A stretch of DNA of 64,000 nucleotides, taken from positions 248,001-312,000 of the forward strand of contig NZ_QRDY01000001.1 in assembly GCF_003386205.1 (NCBI RefSeq). Reading direction: 5' to 3'. Position numbers and translations under genes: made by a program. The first letter of the stretch is position 1. The number at the start of each line of letters is the position of its first letter. The DNA comes from Cohnella lupini. Lineage in GTDB: Bacteria; Bacillota; Bacilli; Paenibacillales; Paenibacillaceae. Of the stretch, positions 41,356 to 51,096 are shown in pieces. The notes under the pieces are model-generated. The model was not told where the DNA came from and searched no databases. It saw only the letters and a program-made list of their open reading frames with translations.

Positions 41356-42312
41356 ATGTTTCACCACGTTACCGTTTTGAAAGAAGAATCCGTAAAAGGC
41401 CTGAACATTCGTCCGGACGGTATATACGTCGATTGTACGCTTGGCGGCGCAGGGCATAGCGAGCTAATCGCATCGCAGCTCGGACCGCAGGGGCGTTTGA
41501 TCGCGCTGGATCAAGACGAAACCGCCCTTGCCAACGCGAGGGAGCGTTTAGCCGGATACGGTGATATCGTGACGTTGGTGAAAAGCAACTTCCGGTACCT
41601 GAAGATGGCTCTCCGCCAAGCGGGCGTCCCGGAAAAGGACGGCGTTCCGCAAGTAGACGGCATTCTATACGACCTTGGCGTGTCCAGCCCGCAGCTAGAC
41701 GAAGCGGATCGCGGATTCAGCTACAACCTCGATGCCGACTTGGATATGAGGATGGACCGCGAACAATCGTTGACCGCGAGAGAAATCGTTAACGAATGGG
41801 ACGAGCGGGAAATTTCCAATATTCTTAGGGACTATGGCGAAGAGAAATTCGCCCGCAAGATCGCGGCGAATATCGTTAAAGCCAGGGAAAAAGCGCCGAT
41901 CGAGACGACGGTGGAGCTAGCCGAACTCGTCAAGGTTTCCATTCCCGCCGCAACGCGCCGCACTGGACCGCATCCGGCGAAACGTTCCTTCCAGGCGCTT
42001 CGAATTGCCGTTAACGACGAGTTGGGGGCATTCCAGGAGGCTTTGGAGCAGTCCATCGACTGCTTAGCTCCGGAAGGAAGAATAGCAGTCATAACGTTCC
42101 ATTCCCTGGAGGACCGCATATGCAAATTGGCGTTCGCCAAGGAAGTCGCAAGCTGCACCTGTCCGACCGATTTCCCTATTTGCGTCTGCGGTGGCGGCGA
42201 GGGCCGCTTGAAGCTTACGCCGCGCAAACCGATTTTACCTTCGGAAGAAGAACTCGAGGCCAATCCTCGCGCCCGATCTTCCAAGCTACGAATTGCAGAG
42301 AAGCTCGGATAA
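41356..42312 (+). CDS. rsmH: 16S rRNA (cytosine(1402)-N4)-methyltransferase RsmH
   Basis: A SAM-dependent methyltransferase for N4 of C1402 in 16S rRNA, 318 residues. Typical motifs are [14 protein letters not shown], the SAM site [58 protein letters not shown], and [10 protein letters not shown] near the end. GGGAGG precedes ATG 41356. Its place after mraZ is the usual one. Confidence 0.97.
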   Translation: MFHHVTVLKEESVKGLNIRPDGIYVDCTLGGAGHSELIASQLGPQGRLIALDQDETALANARERLAGYGDIVTLVKSNFRYLKMALRQAGVPEKDGVPQVDGILYDLGVSSPQLDEADRGFSYNLDADLDMRMDREQSLTAREIVNEWDEREISNILRDYGEEKFARKIAANIVKAREKAPIETTVELAELVKVSIPAATRRTGPHPAKRSFQALRIAVNDELGAFQEALEQSIDCLAPEGRIAVITFHSLEDRICKLAFAKEVASCTCPTDFPICVCGGGEGRLKLTPRKPILPSEEELEANPRARSSKLRIAEKLG

Positions 42313-42355
42313 CCGAGCCTTTTATAGATATAACTGAGAGGGGCACAAGAATTAC

Positions 42356-42787
42356 ATGGCATACTACGGCAACTTGGCGCTTCGTCCGGAGCGCGTGCAG
42401 GAAGAGACGGTTCAGCCGAAACGTACGCAACCGAATCCGACGGGCAAAACCAAAGTCAACCGTCGCCGTTCGATTTCGATCGGAGAGAAGCTGCTCTATT
42501 TATTTACGGTAGGCGTAGTCGTATTCGTCGCGGGATTCATTATTTTCCGTTATGCGCAAATCTATCAAATCAACGGACAAATCCAAGCGAAGAATAAAAC
42601 CTACGAGCAAGCGACCGAGGAAACGAAGGAACTTAAACATGCTATAGAGAGCCTGAGCGATCCTCAAAGAATCAAGGAAAAAGCGATAGAGAACGGGCTG
42701 GTTCCGACAACGTCCACCGACAAAATCATCGTTAATTCTAATTCTTCAAAATTCGATCGGAATGCCGTTGCGATAAAGCAGCCTTAA
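42356..42787 (+). CDS. ftsL: cell division protein FtsL
   Basis: A 143-residue bitopic membrane protein: a basic cytoplasmic N-terminus, one membrane segment (KLLYLFTVGVVVFVAGFIIF), then an extracellular leucine-zipper-like coiled coil (IYQINGQIQAKNKTYEQATEETKELKHAIESL). This is the FtsL layout, which with DivIC and DivIB forms the divisome core that activates the septal synthase. GAGAGGGG lies 11 bases before ATG 42356. The sequence is poorly conserved, so the call rests on layout and position between rsmH and pbpB. Confidence 0.93.
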   Translation: MAYYGNLALRPERVQEETVQPKRTQPNPTGKTKVNRRRSISIGEKLLYLFTVGVVVFVAGFIIFRYAQIYQINGQIQAKNKTYEQATEETKELKHAIESLSDPQRIKEKAIENGLVPTTSTDKIIVNSNSSKFDRNAVAIKQP

Positions 42788-42817
42788 GCATGATCGGGAA
42801 AAGAAGAGGGCTACGCT

Positions 42818-45082
42818 ATGACGAAAAGAATCAAATTGCGTTCGATATTGATGGGAGGGATCATTACCCTCCTTTTTCTTGGTTTAATCTTCCGGTTATA
42901 TTGGGTGCAGGTGCATAAAGGAGAAATGTATTTCCAGCATGCGATGGACTTGTGGAATACGAGCGAAACGATCCGCCAGGAGCGGGGACAGTTTCTGGAT
43001 CGCGACGGCAAAGTATTGGCCGCGGATACCGTCGCCTATACGATCGCCGTAAATCCCAAGCGCATTGCCGAGCTTGAAGCCAAGAATCCTGGCTGGAAGC
43101 TGACGGACAGAATCGTGTCCAAGCTTCACATCGTGCTCGGAACATCGGAAAGCGATCTCCGCAAAATCATTACCGCGAAGAAGGAAAACGGAGATTACCT
43201 GGATCAACGCGAGGTTCGGCCGGACGGATGGAAGGTCGACAAAGAGATTAAGGATAGGCTGTCCGCATTTCGCGAGGAGCTTAGGAAGATCATCGATGCC
43301 GACAATGTCGGCCTTACGTTCATGGAAGACCAGAAACGGTATTACCCATACGGATCGCTCGCCTCGCATATTCTAGGTTACGAGGATAAACAGGGCAAGG
43401 CGATCAACGGATTGGAAAAGAAGCTTAACGAAGAGTTGAGCGGAACGGAAGGTTACCTTAAATACCAGAAGGATGGTTCGCGGACGCAGCTTCCGAACGG
43501 AGAAGTGGACTATAAGAAACCGGTCGACGGCAAGAGCGTAACTCTGACCATCGATCGGGACATTCAGTTCTACGTCGAAGAGGCGCTAAAAACGGCTTAC
43601 GACCAGTATCATCCGATCAGCATTACGGCGATCGCCGCCGACCCTGATACGATGGAAATTCTCGGCATGGCGAGCATGCCGGATTATAATCCGAACTCGT
43701 ATTGGGATTACGCGAGTAATCAAGCTGCTTTCAAGGATAACGCGATACAATCGTTATACGAGCCAGGCTCGACTTTTAAGATCGTAACGCTGGCGGCGGC
43801 CGTCCAAGAGGGCATATTCGATCCCAACGACACGTACAAATCCGGTGCAATCAGCTACCCGAACGTAAGCGCGATTCACGATCATAACTGGTCGGGCTGG
43901 GGAGAAATCACTTACCTTGACGGATTAAAGCATTCTAGCAACGTCGCTTTCGTTAAGCTGGGCTACGAGATGTTAGGCAAAGAGAAGCTGGTCAAGTATA
44001 TAGACGATTTCGGCTTTGGACAGAAGACGGGCATCGAGCTCCCGAACGAAGTGTCGCTTCCGTACAGCTTGGATTACCCGAGCGAAGTGGCAAGGGCAAC
44101 TTTCGGACAAGGGAAGGTTCTGGTAACGCCGATCCAGCAAGTCGCGGCGGTAGCCGCAGTGGCTAACGGCGGCAAGCTCATGGAGCCGCATGTCGTGAAG
44201 TCGATCAGCGATCCCGCTACGGGCGAGAAAAAGGTGACGGAGCCTAAGGTCATTCGTCAGGTTATATCCCAGGAATCCTCTCGCAAGGTCGGCGAATATC
44301 TGGAAACCGTAGTGAGCGATCAGGATATCGGTACGGGGAAGAGCGCTTATATTCCAGGTTATAGAATTGCAGGGAAAACCGGCACCGCGCAGAAGGTCGT
44401 CCGTAACGAAGAAACGGGGATCATGGAGTATTCGAAGGATAGATTCGTAGTCTCCTTCATCGGGTATGCGCCTGTAGAAAATCCTAAAGTCGTGCTCTAC
44501 GTCGTTGCCGACGAGCCGCAAGTCGACAATGCCGGAGGGGGATCCGTAGCCGGACCCGTGTTCAAGGATATTATGGGCAAATCCCTAAAGCACTTGGGCA
44601 TTGAGCCTAATTTGCCTAAGACTCCGAAGGATGATGCCGACTCGACCGAATCGGAAGGCAAGGACTCCGAAGTAACGGCTACCCTCCCGGACGTATCGGG
44701 AATGACCGTCGCTCAAGCGCGCCAACGATTGAAGCAGGGATCGTTCAAAATCGGCGTGCTTGGCAAAGGCAGCAAGGTGCTGCAGCAGCTGCCGAAGGGC
44801 GGTAGCGTGTTGCCGGCTTCGCAGCAAATCTACTTGCTTACGGATACGAAGCCGGGCAACGTGCCGAGCTTGAAAGGGATGTCCCTTAGGGACGCGATAG
44901 AGATGTGCTCGCTGCTGAAGGTGACTTGCACGGTAGAAGGCCAAGGCTACGTCACGGAACAGAAATCCGTGAAGGTCGAAGGAAAATGGATCGTTCAGCT
45001 CAAGCTCGCCCCGCCAGGATCCGCCGATAATAACGGCTCGGAGTCTCCGGATGCATCGCCTGACGTAATGGTCAACGAATGA
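42818..45082 (+). CDS. pbpB: class B penicillin-binding protein 2B with two PASTA domains
   Basis: The septal transpeptidase, 754 residues. It has an N-terminal membrane anchor (ILMGGIITLLFLGLIFRLYW), a dimerisation domain, and a transpeptidase domain with catalytic Ser318 (GSTFK), SSN at 373-375 and KTG at 520-522. Two C-terminal PASTA repeats start near residues 626 (LPDVSGMTVAQARQRL) and 684 (VPSLKGMSLRDAIEMC). The two-PASTA layout matches B. subtilis PBP2B. AGAAGAGGGC precedes ATG 42818. It follows ftsL by 30 bp; an extended hairpin separates it from spoVD. Confidence 0.95.
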   Translation: MTKRIKLRSILMGGIITLLFLGLIFRLYWVQVHKGEMYFQHAMDLWNTSETIRQERGQFLDRDGKVLAADTVAYTIAVNPKRIAELEAKNPGWKLTDRIVSKLHIVLGTSESDLRKIITAKKENGDYLDQREVRPDGWKVDKEIKDRLSAFREELRKIIDADNVGLTFMEDQKRYYPYGSLASHILGYEDKQGKAINGLEKKLNEELSGTEGYLKYQKDGSRTQLPNGEVDYKKPVDGKSVTLTIDRDIQFYVEEALKTAYDQYHPISITAIAADPDTMEILGMASMPDYNPNSYWDYASNQAAFKDNAIQSLYEPGSTFKIVTLAAAVQEGIFDPNDTYKSGAISYPNVSAIHDHNWSGWGEITYLDGLKHSSNVAFVKLGYEMLGKEKLVKYIDDFGFGQKTGIELPNEVSLPYSLDYPSEVARATFGQGKVLVTPIQQVAAVAAVANGGKLMEPHVVKSISDPATGEKKVTEPKVIRQVISQESSRKVGEYLETVVSDQDIGTGKSAYIPGYRIAGKTGTAQKVVRNEETGIMEYSKDRFVVSFIGYAPVENPKVVLYVVADEPQVDNAGGGSVAGPVFKDIMGKSLKHLGIEPNLPKTPKDDADSTESEGKDSEVTATLPDVSGMTVAQARQRLKQGSFKIGVLGKGSKVLQQLPKGGSVLPASQQIYLLTDTKPGNVPSLKGMSLRDAIEMCSLLKVTCTVEGQGYVTEQKSVKVEGKWIVQLKLAPPGSADNNGSESPDASPDVMVNE

Positions 45083-45105
45083 TGGCTTGTTCTAACCCAC
45101 TTGTC

Positions 45106-45152
45106 CCGGGAATAGTCTGAAACTAAGCGAAAGCACGTTCAGACGTTCCCGG
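45106..45152 (+). promoter_or_regulatory. long hairpin between pbpB and spoVD
   Basis: CCGGGAA (45106-45112) pairs with TTCCCGG (45146-45152), and GTCTGAA (45115-45121) with TTCAGAC (45138-45144): 14 bp in all with a small internal bulge and a 16-base loop. It ends two bases before the AAAGGGGG ribosome site of spoVD. A short run of five T lies beyond that site. Confidence 0.7.
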
Positions 45153-45170
45153 TAAAGGGGGTTTTTCATT

Positions 45171-47093
45171 TTGAAAATATCGCAGGTTACGGTTCGCAAG
45201 AGGCTTTATTTCGCATTGGTATTTCTGGTGATTGCCTTCGCGGCTCTGATTATCAGGCTCAGCTACGTTCAGTTGGTGGCAGGGGCGGAAATCACGAAGA
45301 AAGCCGAGGATTCTTGGAGGCGCGATATTCCGTTCCAAGCGAAGCGGGGAGAGATCCTTGATCGCAACGGGATACGACTGGCTTACAATATCAGCTCTCC
45401 GACGATTATGGCAATTCCGATTCAAGTGAAGGACAAGCGCGAGACGGCCCGTCAGCTATCAGGACCGCTGGGCATGTCGGAGGATCTGCTGTTCAAGATG
45501 CTGTCCAAACGCGAGTCCAGCGTCGAACTGAAGCCGGGAGGACGCAAGCTGACTGCGGAGAAAGCCCAGGAGATTCTTGCTCTTAAGCTCCCCGGCATCG
45601 TCGTTTCGGAAGACAATAAACGATTCTATCCCTATCGCAATTTGGCGGCTCACGTGCTCGGGTTCACGGGCAGCTACAACCAAGGCTTGACGGGATTGGA
45701 GCTTCAATACGACGAGCGTCTGACGGGCTTTAAGGGGAGCGTCTCTTATTTGGCGGATGCCGCAGGTCGCAAAATGCCGCAATCCTCGGATCAATTCATG
45801 CCTCCGCTGGACGGGTTGTCGCTTCAATTGACGATCGATCAGACGATCCAATCCATCGTGGAACGCGAGTTGGATCAGGCGATGCTGCAATATCAGGCGA
45901 ACAGCGTCATCGCGATCGCGATGAATCCGAATACGGGCGAGATTTACGCGATGGGCAGCCGCCCCACGTTCCAGCCGGACAAGTATCAGGAAGTGCCCGT
46001 AGAGGTGTACAATCGAAACCTTCCGATCTGGATGACCTATGAGCCCGGATCGACTTTCAAGATCATAACGCTTGCCGCGGCATTGGAAGAAGGTAAAGTG
46101 GACTTGGAGCATGAACGCTTCTATGATCCCGGTTACATCGAGGTGGGGGGAGCCAAGCTTCGGTGCTGGAAGAAAGGCGGGCACGGCAGCCAGACCTTCT
46201 TGGAAGTCGTGGAGAACTCCTGCAACCCTGGATTCGTTACTCTCGGTCAAAGACTGGGCAAGGAGAAGCTCTTCTCTTATATTTACGATTTCGGATTCGG
46301 CAAGAAAACGGGGATCGATCTCAAAGGCGAAGAAAACGGGATCATGTTCAAGCCTAAGCAAGTCGGACCGGTGGAGCTCGCGACCACCGCTTTCGGCCAA
46401 GGGGTTTCGGTGACGCCGATTCAGCAAATCACCGCGGTCTCGGCCGCCATTAACGGCGGCAAGCTGTTTAAACCCTTCGTGTCCAAGTCGTGGATCCAAC
46501 CGAAGACGGGCATGGTGCTCGAGGAAACGAAGCCGGAGCTGGTTAGGCAAGTCGTTTCTCCGGAAACTTCCAAGAAGGTGAGAGAAGCGCTTGAGAAGGT
46601 AGTCGCGCAAGGGACGGGGGCGAAGGCCTTCCTGGATGGTTACCGGGTTGGCGGCAAGACGGGGACCGCGCAGAAGGTCGTGAACGGGCGTTACTCTCCG
46701 AACGAGCATATCGTATCGTTCATCGGCTTCGCTCCGGCGGACAATCCGCAATTGGTCGTTTACGTGGCGGTCGACAATCCGCAAGGGATTCAGTTCGGCG
46801 GAGTCGTCGCCGCGCCGATCGTGCGCAATATTATGGCGGATGCTTTGCCGCACTTGGGCGTCAAGCCGAGAACCGAACAAGTAGAGAAGGAGTTCAAATT
46901 CGGAGAACCGCGCATCGTAACCGTTCCGAATCTGGTAGGCAAGACGGTATCGGACTTGTACGAGGATATGAACTCGAACTTTCAGTTGGCAACTTCTGGA
47001 ACGGGGAATACGGTCATTCGTCAAGCGCCGTCAGCCGGGGCGCGGGTCGACCAAGGTTCGGTGATCCGGATTTACTTGGGGGCTTCGGATTAA
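45171..47093 (+). CDS. spoVD: stage V sporulation protein D (class B PBP with one PASTA domain)
   Basis: A 640-residue transpeptidase needed for spore cortex synthesis in B. subtilis. It has a membrane anchor (LYFALVFLVIAFAALIIRL) and a dimerisation domain. Catalytic Ser294 lies in EPGSTFK, SCN is at 350-352 and KTG at 496-498. One C-terminal PASTA domain (VPNLVGKTVSDLYEDM) is present. The single PASTA and the position before murE mark it as SpoVD rather than another PBP2. TTG 45171 has AAAGGGGG nine bases upstream. Its SEDS partner SpoVE is encoded further along. Confidence 0.94.
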   Translation: MKISQVTVRKRLYFALVFLVIAFAALIIRLSYVQLVAGAEITKKAEDSWRRDIPFQAKRGEILDRNGIRLAYNISSPTIMAIPIQVKDKRETARQLSGPLGMSEDLLFKMLSKRESSVELKPGGRKLTAEKAQEILALKLPGIVVSEDNKRFYPYRNLAAHVLGFTGSYNQGLTGLELQYDERLTGFKGSVSYLADAAGRKMPQSSDQFMPPLDGLSLQLTIDQTIQSIVERELDQAMLQYQANSVIAIAMNPNTGEIYAMGSRPTFQPDKYQEVPVEVYNRNLPIWMTYEPGSTFKIITLAAALEEGKVDLEHERFYDPGYIEVGGAKLRCWKKGGHGSQTFLEVVENSCNPGFVTLGQRLGKEKLFSYIYDFGFGKKTGIDLKGEENGIMFKPKQVGPVELATTAFGQGVSVTPIQQITAVSAAINGGKLFKPFVSKSWIQPKTGMVLEETKPELVRQVVSPETSKKVREALEKVVAQGTGAKAFLDGYRVGGKTGTAQKVVNGRYSPNEHIVSFIGFAPADNPQLVVYVAVDNPQGIQFGGVVAAPIVRNIMADALPHLGVKPRTEQVEKEFKFGEPRIVTVPNLVGKTVSDLYEDMNSNFQLATSGTGNTVIRQAPSAGARVDQGSVIRIYLGASD

Positions 47094-47108
47094 AGTTTAC
47101 TTTTTCTC

Positions 47109-47138
47109 TTGAATGAATGGGAGTCATTGGACCATAAT
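47109..47138 (+). promoter_or_regulatory. possible internal promoter of murE
   Basis: TTGAAT (47109-47114) and CATAAT (47133-47138) with 18-bp spacing, 43 bp before the murE start. It would allow vegetative expression of murE onward without spoVD. Confidence 0.5.
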
Positions 47139-47141
47139 GAG

Positions 47142-47154
47142 TGTACATTGTACA
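47142..47154. promoter_or_regulatory. double TGTACA palindrome near the murE start site
   Basis: TGTACA-T-TGTACA, two perfect 6-bp palindromes one base apart. It lies where transcription from the promoter just upstream would begin, so it is placed like an operator. Confidence 0.4.
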
Positions 47155-47180
47155 TAAGGTCGATAGGAGGCCGATTTCAT

Positions 47181-48668
47181 ATGAAATTAATCGAATTATC
47201 TCAACAGCTGCTGCTATCCCGAATAATCGGCGATTCTACCATTTCCGTTCAAGGTCTGGAGATCGATTCCCGCCAGGTCAAGACAGGGGATTTGTTCTTC
47301 TGCTTGCCCGGTCACACGGTGGATGGTCACGATTACGCTCCCCAAGCGGTAGCGATGGGAGCGGCGGCGCTCGTGACGACTCGAGAGCTACCGATCGACG
47401 TTACGCAGATTATCGTCCCGGATACTCGTCAGGCGTTAGCCATGATCGCCGATTTCTTCTACGGACGGCCATCTCATAAACTGCGTCCGATCGGGATTAC
47501 GGGAACGAACGGGAAAACGACGACGACTTATTTGATCGAGCAGATCTGGTCGGACGTCGGCGTGTCGGCCGGAGTCATCGGCACGATCGAAACCCGTTAC
47601 GGGGGCAGAAGCTTCCCGATGTCCGGAACGACGCCGGACGTACTTGAGCTGCAACGGATATTCCGTTCCATGGTCGAGGCGGGAACGGAACGCTGCGTCA
47701 TGGAGGTATCATCCCACGCTTTAGAGCAAGGACGCGTCAAGGGCTGCAGCTTCCGTACCGCGGTATTCACGAATCTCACTCAGGACCATCTGGACTACCA
47801 TGGCACGATGGAAGCTTATGAAGCCGCCAAAGGACTTTTCTTCTCGCGGCTAGGCAATACTTATTCCGATAATCCGACCGATCATACATACGCGGTGCTT
47901 AACGGCGACGACGAGGCGTCGGCGCGGTTCTCCAAGCTGACATCCTCGGAAGTGCTTACCTACGGAATCGATAACGCCGCCCATCTGAAAGCGTCCGATG
48001 TAATCATTACGGCGAACGGAACCTCGTTCGCATTGGAATCTTTCCGCGGCAATCGTCAAGTGAACTTGCGGCTCGTCGGTAAGTTTAACGTATACAATGC
48101 GCTTGCCGCGCTCGGAGCGGCTCTTTGCGAAGGCATTGAGTTAGACGACGCTATCAGGAGCTTGGAGAGAATCGAAGGCGTTCCCGGACGCGTAGAGCCG
48201 GTGAACGAGGGGCAGCCCTATTCCGTTATAGTAGATTACGCCCATACGCCCGACAGCTTAGAGAACGTCTTGAAAACGGTCAAGGAGTTAACGACGGGGA
48301 AAGTGATCTGCGTTTTTGGGTGCGGCGGAGATCGCGACAAGACTAAACGTCCGATTATGGGACGCATCGCGTCGGAGATCGCGGACCGACTTATCGTGAC
48401 AAGCGATAACCCCAGAACCGAAGATCCGCTCGCGATCCTGAAGGATATCGAAGCGGGATTGAAGGAGGCGGGCGTATCACCGGATAGGTACGCTCTTGAG
48501 CCCAATAGGCGCATCGCGATCGAAAAAGCGGTTGAAATGGCAAGCCCCGGCGATGTAGTATTGATTGCGGGGAAAGGGCATGAAACCTATCAGATCATCG
48601 GCGCGGTTACCCATGATTTCGATGATCGCCTCGTGGCGAAAGAAGCGATAAGGAGTCGAATCCAGTGA
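47181..48668 (+). CDS. murE: UDP-MurNAc-L-Ala-D-Glu--meso-diaminopimelate ligase
   Basis: Cytoplasmic ligase that adds the third residue to the peptidoglycan stem peptide. The 495-residue protein has the ATP loop GITGTNGKTTTTYLIE (about 105-120), EVSSHALEQGRVKG and FGCGGDRDKTKRP. The DNPR motif (409-412) marks meso-diaminopimelate rather than lysine as substrate. ATG 47181 follows ATAGGAGGCC; the frame upstream to 47109 overlaps the promoter. The stop overlaps murF. Confidence 0.96.
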   Translation: MKLIELSQQLLLSRIIGDSTISVQGLEIDSRQVKTGDLFFCLPGHTVDGHDYAPQAVAMGAAALVTTRELPIDVTQIIVPDTRQALAMIADFFYGRPSHKLRPIGITGTNGKTTTTYLIEQIWSDVGVSAGVIGTIETRYGGRSFPMSGTTPDVLELQRIFRSMVEAGTERCVMEVSSHALEQGRVKGCSFRTAVFTNLTQDHLDYHGTMEAYEAAKGLFFSRLGNTYSDNPTDHTYAVLNGDDEASARFSKLTSSEVLTYGIDNAAHLKASDVIITANGTSFALESFRGNRQVNLRLVGKFNVYNALAALGAALCEGIELDDAIRSLERIEGVPGRVEPVNEGQPYSVIVDYAHTPDSLENVLKTVKELTTGKVICVFGCGGDRDKTKRPIMGRIASEIADRLIVTSDNPRTEDPLAILKDIEAGLKEAGVSPDRYALEPNRRIAIEKAVEMASPGDVVLIAGKGHETYQIIGAVTHDFDDRLVAKEAIRSRIQ

Positions 48669-50068
48669 TGCAGGCAACGGTTCAAGCGGTAGCCGAATGG
48701 AGCGGAGCCGAAGGATTAAGCGGTCGATCCGCGTCGGAAGGGCTGCTATTAACGGGCGTTTCGACGGATACGCGCACGATAAAGCCGGGTCAATTGTTCG
48801 TCCCTCTAAGGGGAGAGCGTTACGACGGGCATGATTATATCCGCACGGCGGCGGAAGCCGGAGCCGCGGCTTCCTTATGGGACAGCGGACTGCCGGTTCC
48901 GGATATTGATATTCCGTTGATTCTGGTAGCGGACACTCTGCTCGCCTTACAGGCTCTTGCCGTCGGATATGCGGGCAGCTTGAGCGCGAAAGTGGTCGCG
49001 GTAACCGGAAGCAACGGCAAGACGACGACGAAGGACTTCGTATCCGCCGTTCTCTCGACCAAATACCTCGTACATAAAACCGACGGGAATTTCAATAATC
49101 ATATCGGTTTACCGTTAACGATACTTCGCGCTCCTTCGAATACGGAGATCCTCGTGTTGGAGATGGGAATGAGCGCTAAAGGCGAGATTTCCTTATTGTC
49201 CAAGATGAGTCGTCCGGATCTGGCGATCATCACGAATATCGGAGAGTCGCACCTCCTGCATCTCGGATCGAGAAGAAATATCGCCAAGGCCAAACTGGAA
49301 ATCGCGGATGGCTTGAAGCCGGGAGGAACGCTTTTCTACTATGGCGACGAGCCGTTGTTGTCCGAGGAAATCGCGGCTAACGGTGAACTGAACAAACTAA
49401 AGACCGTCACTTTCGGCGAAAATCCGGGTAACGATTGGAACGCGAGATACATTAGGGTAACGGCGGAAGAAACCCATTTCTCGATAGCCGGCGAAGGGGA
49501 CGTGAGCTTTGCCTTGCCGGTGGCGGGAAGACATAACGCCATTAATGCCCTGGCCGCGATCGCCGTCGGCAGGCATATGGGCTTAACGTTCGACGAGATA
49601 CGCGAAGGACTGGCTTCCGCGAAGCTGACGGGCATGAGAATCGAACGCAGCGCCGCGAAGAACGGAGCCCTTATTCTCAACGACGCGTACAATGCGAGCC
49701 CGACGTCCGTTAAGGCCGCCATTCATCTCGTGGCCGAACTGACCGGCTATAGGCGGAAATGGATCGTGCTAGGCGATATGCTTGATCTTGGGCCGGAGGA
49801 AGAGGCCATGCACGGAGGTATCGGACGCGGCTTGAACGATGCCAAGGCGGATGCGGTGCTTCTCTACGGACCGCTTTCGAAGAATACGTACTCGGAAGCG
49901 AAATCGAATTTTCCCGAAGGAAACGTATTGCATTTCGGAGAGAAGGAAGCTTTGGCCGATTATTTGCTTGAACGACTCGAGAAGGACGATTTGGTACTCG
50001 TTAAAGCTTCCAGAGGCATGAGGATGGAAGAAATCGTATCGATATTGCAGAAAGGAGCCAGGGGGTGA
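48665..50068 (+). CDS. murF: UDP-MurNAc-tripeptide--D-Ala-D-Ala ligase
   Basis: Adds the D-Ala-D-Ala dipeptide to complete the stem peptide. It is a 467-residue Mur ligase with [21 protein letters not shown], the [10 protein letters not shown] motif, [17 protein letters not shown] and a C-terminal domain with [15 protein letters not shown] 48665 and ATG 48668 are both possible, with AAGGAGTC upstream. The 4-bp overlap with murE implies coupling. In B. subtilis 168 murF lies elsewhere on the chromosome; here it is inside the dcw cluster, as in many other bacteria. Confidence 0.96.
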   Translation: MMQATVQAVAEWSGAEGLSGRSASEGLLLTGVSTDTRTIKPGQLFVPLRGERYDGHDYIRTAAEAGAAASLWDSGLPVPDIDIPLILVADTLLALQALAVGYAGSLSAKVVAVTGSNGKTTTKDFVSAVLSTKYLVHKTDGNFNNHIGLPLTILRAPSNTEILVLEMGMSAKGEISLLSKMSRPDLAIITNIGESHLLHLGSRRNIAKAKLEIADGLKPGGTLFYYGDEPLLSEEIAANGELNKLKTVTFGENPGNDWNARYIRVTAEETHFSIAGEGDVSFALPVAGRHNAINALAAIAVGRHMGLTFDEIREGLASAKLTGMRIERSAAKNGALILNDAYNASPTSVKAAIHLVAELTGYRRKWIVLGDMLDLGPEEEAMHGGIGRGLNDAKADAVLLYGPLSKNTYSEAKSNFPEGNVLHFGEKEALADYLLERLEKDDLVLVKASRGMRMEEIVSILQKGARG

Positions 50069-50072
50069 AGGA

Positions 50073-51035
50073 ATGGATTATACATCGATTTTTTGGACAT
50101 TAGGCGTTTCATTCGTACTATCGGTTTTATTCGGCCCCCTCTTCATTCCATTGCTTCGAAGGCTTAAGTTCGGACAGCAAGTACGGGTCGACGGCCCTGA
50201 ATCCCATTTGAAGAAGACGGGAACCCCGACGATGGGCGGCATTATTATTTTGGCCGCGCTGACGTTGGCATACTTGAAATTCGCCGATCAAGGACTGGAA
50301 TATTGGGCTTTGCTAACCGCGTGTTTGGGGTTCGGAATGGTTGGATTCCTCGACGATTATATTAAGATCGTATTCAAACGCTCGCTAGGATTGACGGCCA
50401 AGCAGAAGCTTTTCGGTCAATTGCTGTTTTCCGCTATTTTCTGTTATATCTTATACAAGATGGACCACAGTACGGTATTAGGCGTTCCGGGGACCGATTG
50501 GTCGATCGATCTGGGCTGGTCTTATTACTTGCTGGTCGTCGTCATGTTTCTGGGCTCCACGAACGCGGTAAATTTTACGGACGGACTGGACGGGTTGTTG
50601 TCCGGGACAAGCGCCTTGGCTTTCGGAGCCTTCACGATCATCGCGCTCGAGGCGACGCAGCCGCAATCCGCCGTATTCAGCGCGGCGGTAGTAGGCGCTG
50701 TATTAGGTTTCCTGGTCTACAACGCGCATCCAGCAAAAATTTTCATGGGCGATACGGGGTCGCTTGGACTCGGAGGCGGAATCGCGGCCGTCGCGATCCT
50801 AACGAAGACGGAGCTGCTGCTCATTATCATCGGCGGAGTGTTCGTCATCGAAATGCTTTCCGTGATCATTCAGGTCGCATCGTTCAAGACGCGAGGCAAG
50901 AGGGTTTTCAAGATGAGTCCGATCCACCATCACTTCGAATTGTCGGGCTGGTCGGAATGGCGAGTCGTCACTACTTTCTGGTTTGCCGGTTTAGTGCTTG
51001 CCGGGGCGGGACTATTATTGTTCAAAGTAAGTTAA
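50073..51035 (+). CDS. mraY: phospho-N-acetylmuramoyl-pentapeptide transferase
   Basis: An integral membrane enzyme that makes lipid I from UDP-MurNAc-pentapeptide and undecaprenyl phosphate. It has 320 residues and about ten membrane segments. Signature motifs are [14 protein letters not shown], the Mg-binding [20 protein letters not shown], and [11 protein letters not shown], with [10 protein letters not shown] near the end. AGGGGGTGAAGGA precedes ATG 50073. It lies directly after murF. Confidence 0.97.
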   Translation: MDYTSIFWTLGVSFVLSVLFGPLFIPLLRRLKFGQQVRVDGPESHLKKTGTPTMGGIIILAALTLAYLKFADQGLEYWALLTACLGFGMVGFLDDYIKIVFKRSLGLTAKQKLFGQLLFSAIFCYILYKMDHSTVLGVPGTDWSIDLGWSYYLLVVVMFLGSTNAVNFTDGLDGLLSGTSALAFGAFTIIALEATQPQSAVFSAAVVGAVLGFLVYNAHPAKIFMGDTGSLGLGGGIAAVAILTKTELLLIIIGGVFVIEMLSVIIQVASFKTRGKRVFKMSPIHHHFELSGWSEWRVVTTFWFAGLVLAGAGLLLFKVS

Positions 51036-51096
51036 GCGCGGCTAACGCGCAACGATATCGTTGCGCGATGCCGTTTCGAAAAAGGGGCTATACGAG

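Noticed and set aside
45459..47024. 521-codon open frame on the minus strand over spoVD
   Set aside because: It is the complement of a clear class B PBP gene, has no ribosome site, and its predicted protein is dominated by Arg, Leu and His, as expected for the antisense of a GC-balanced gene.
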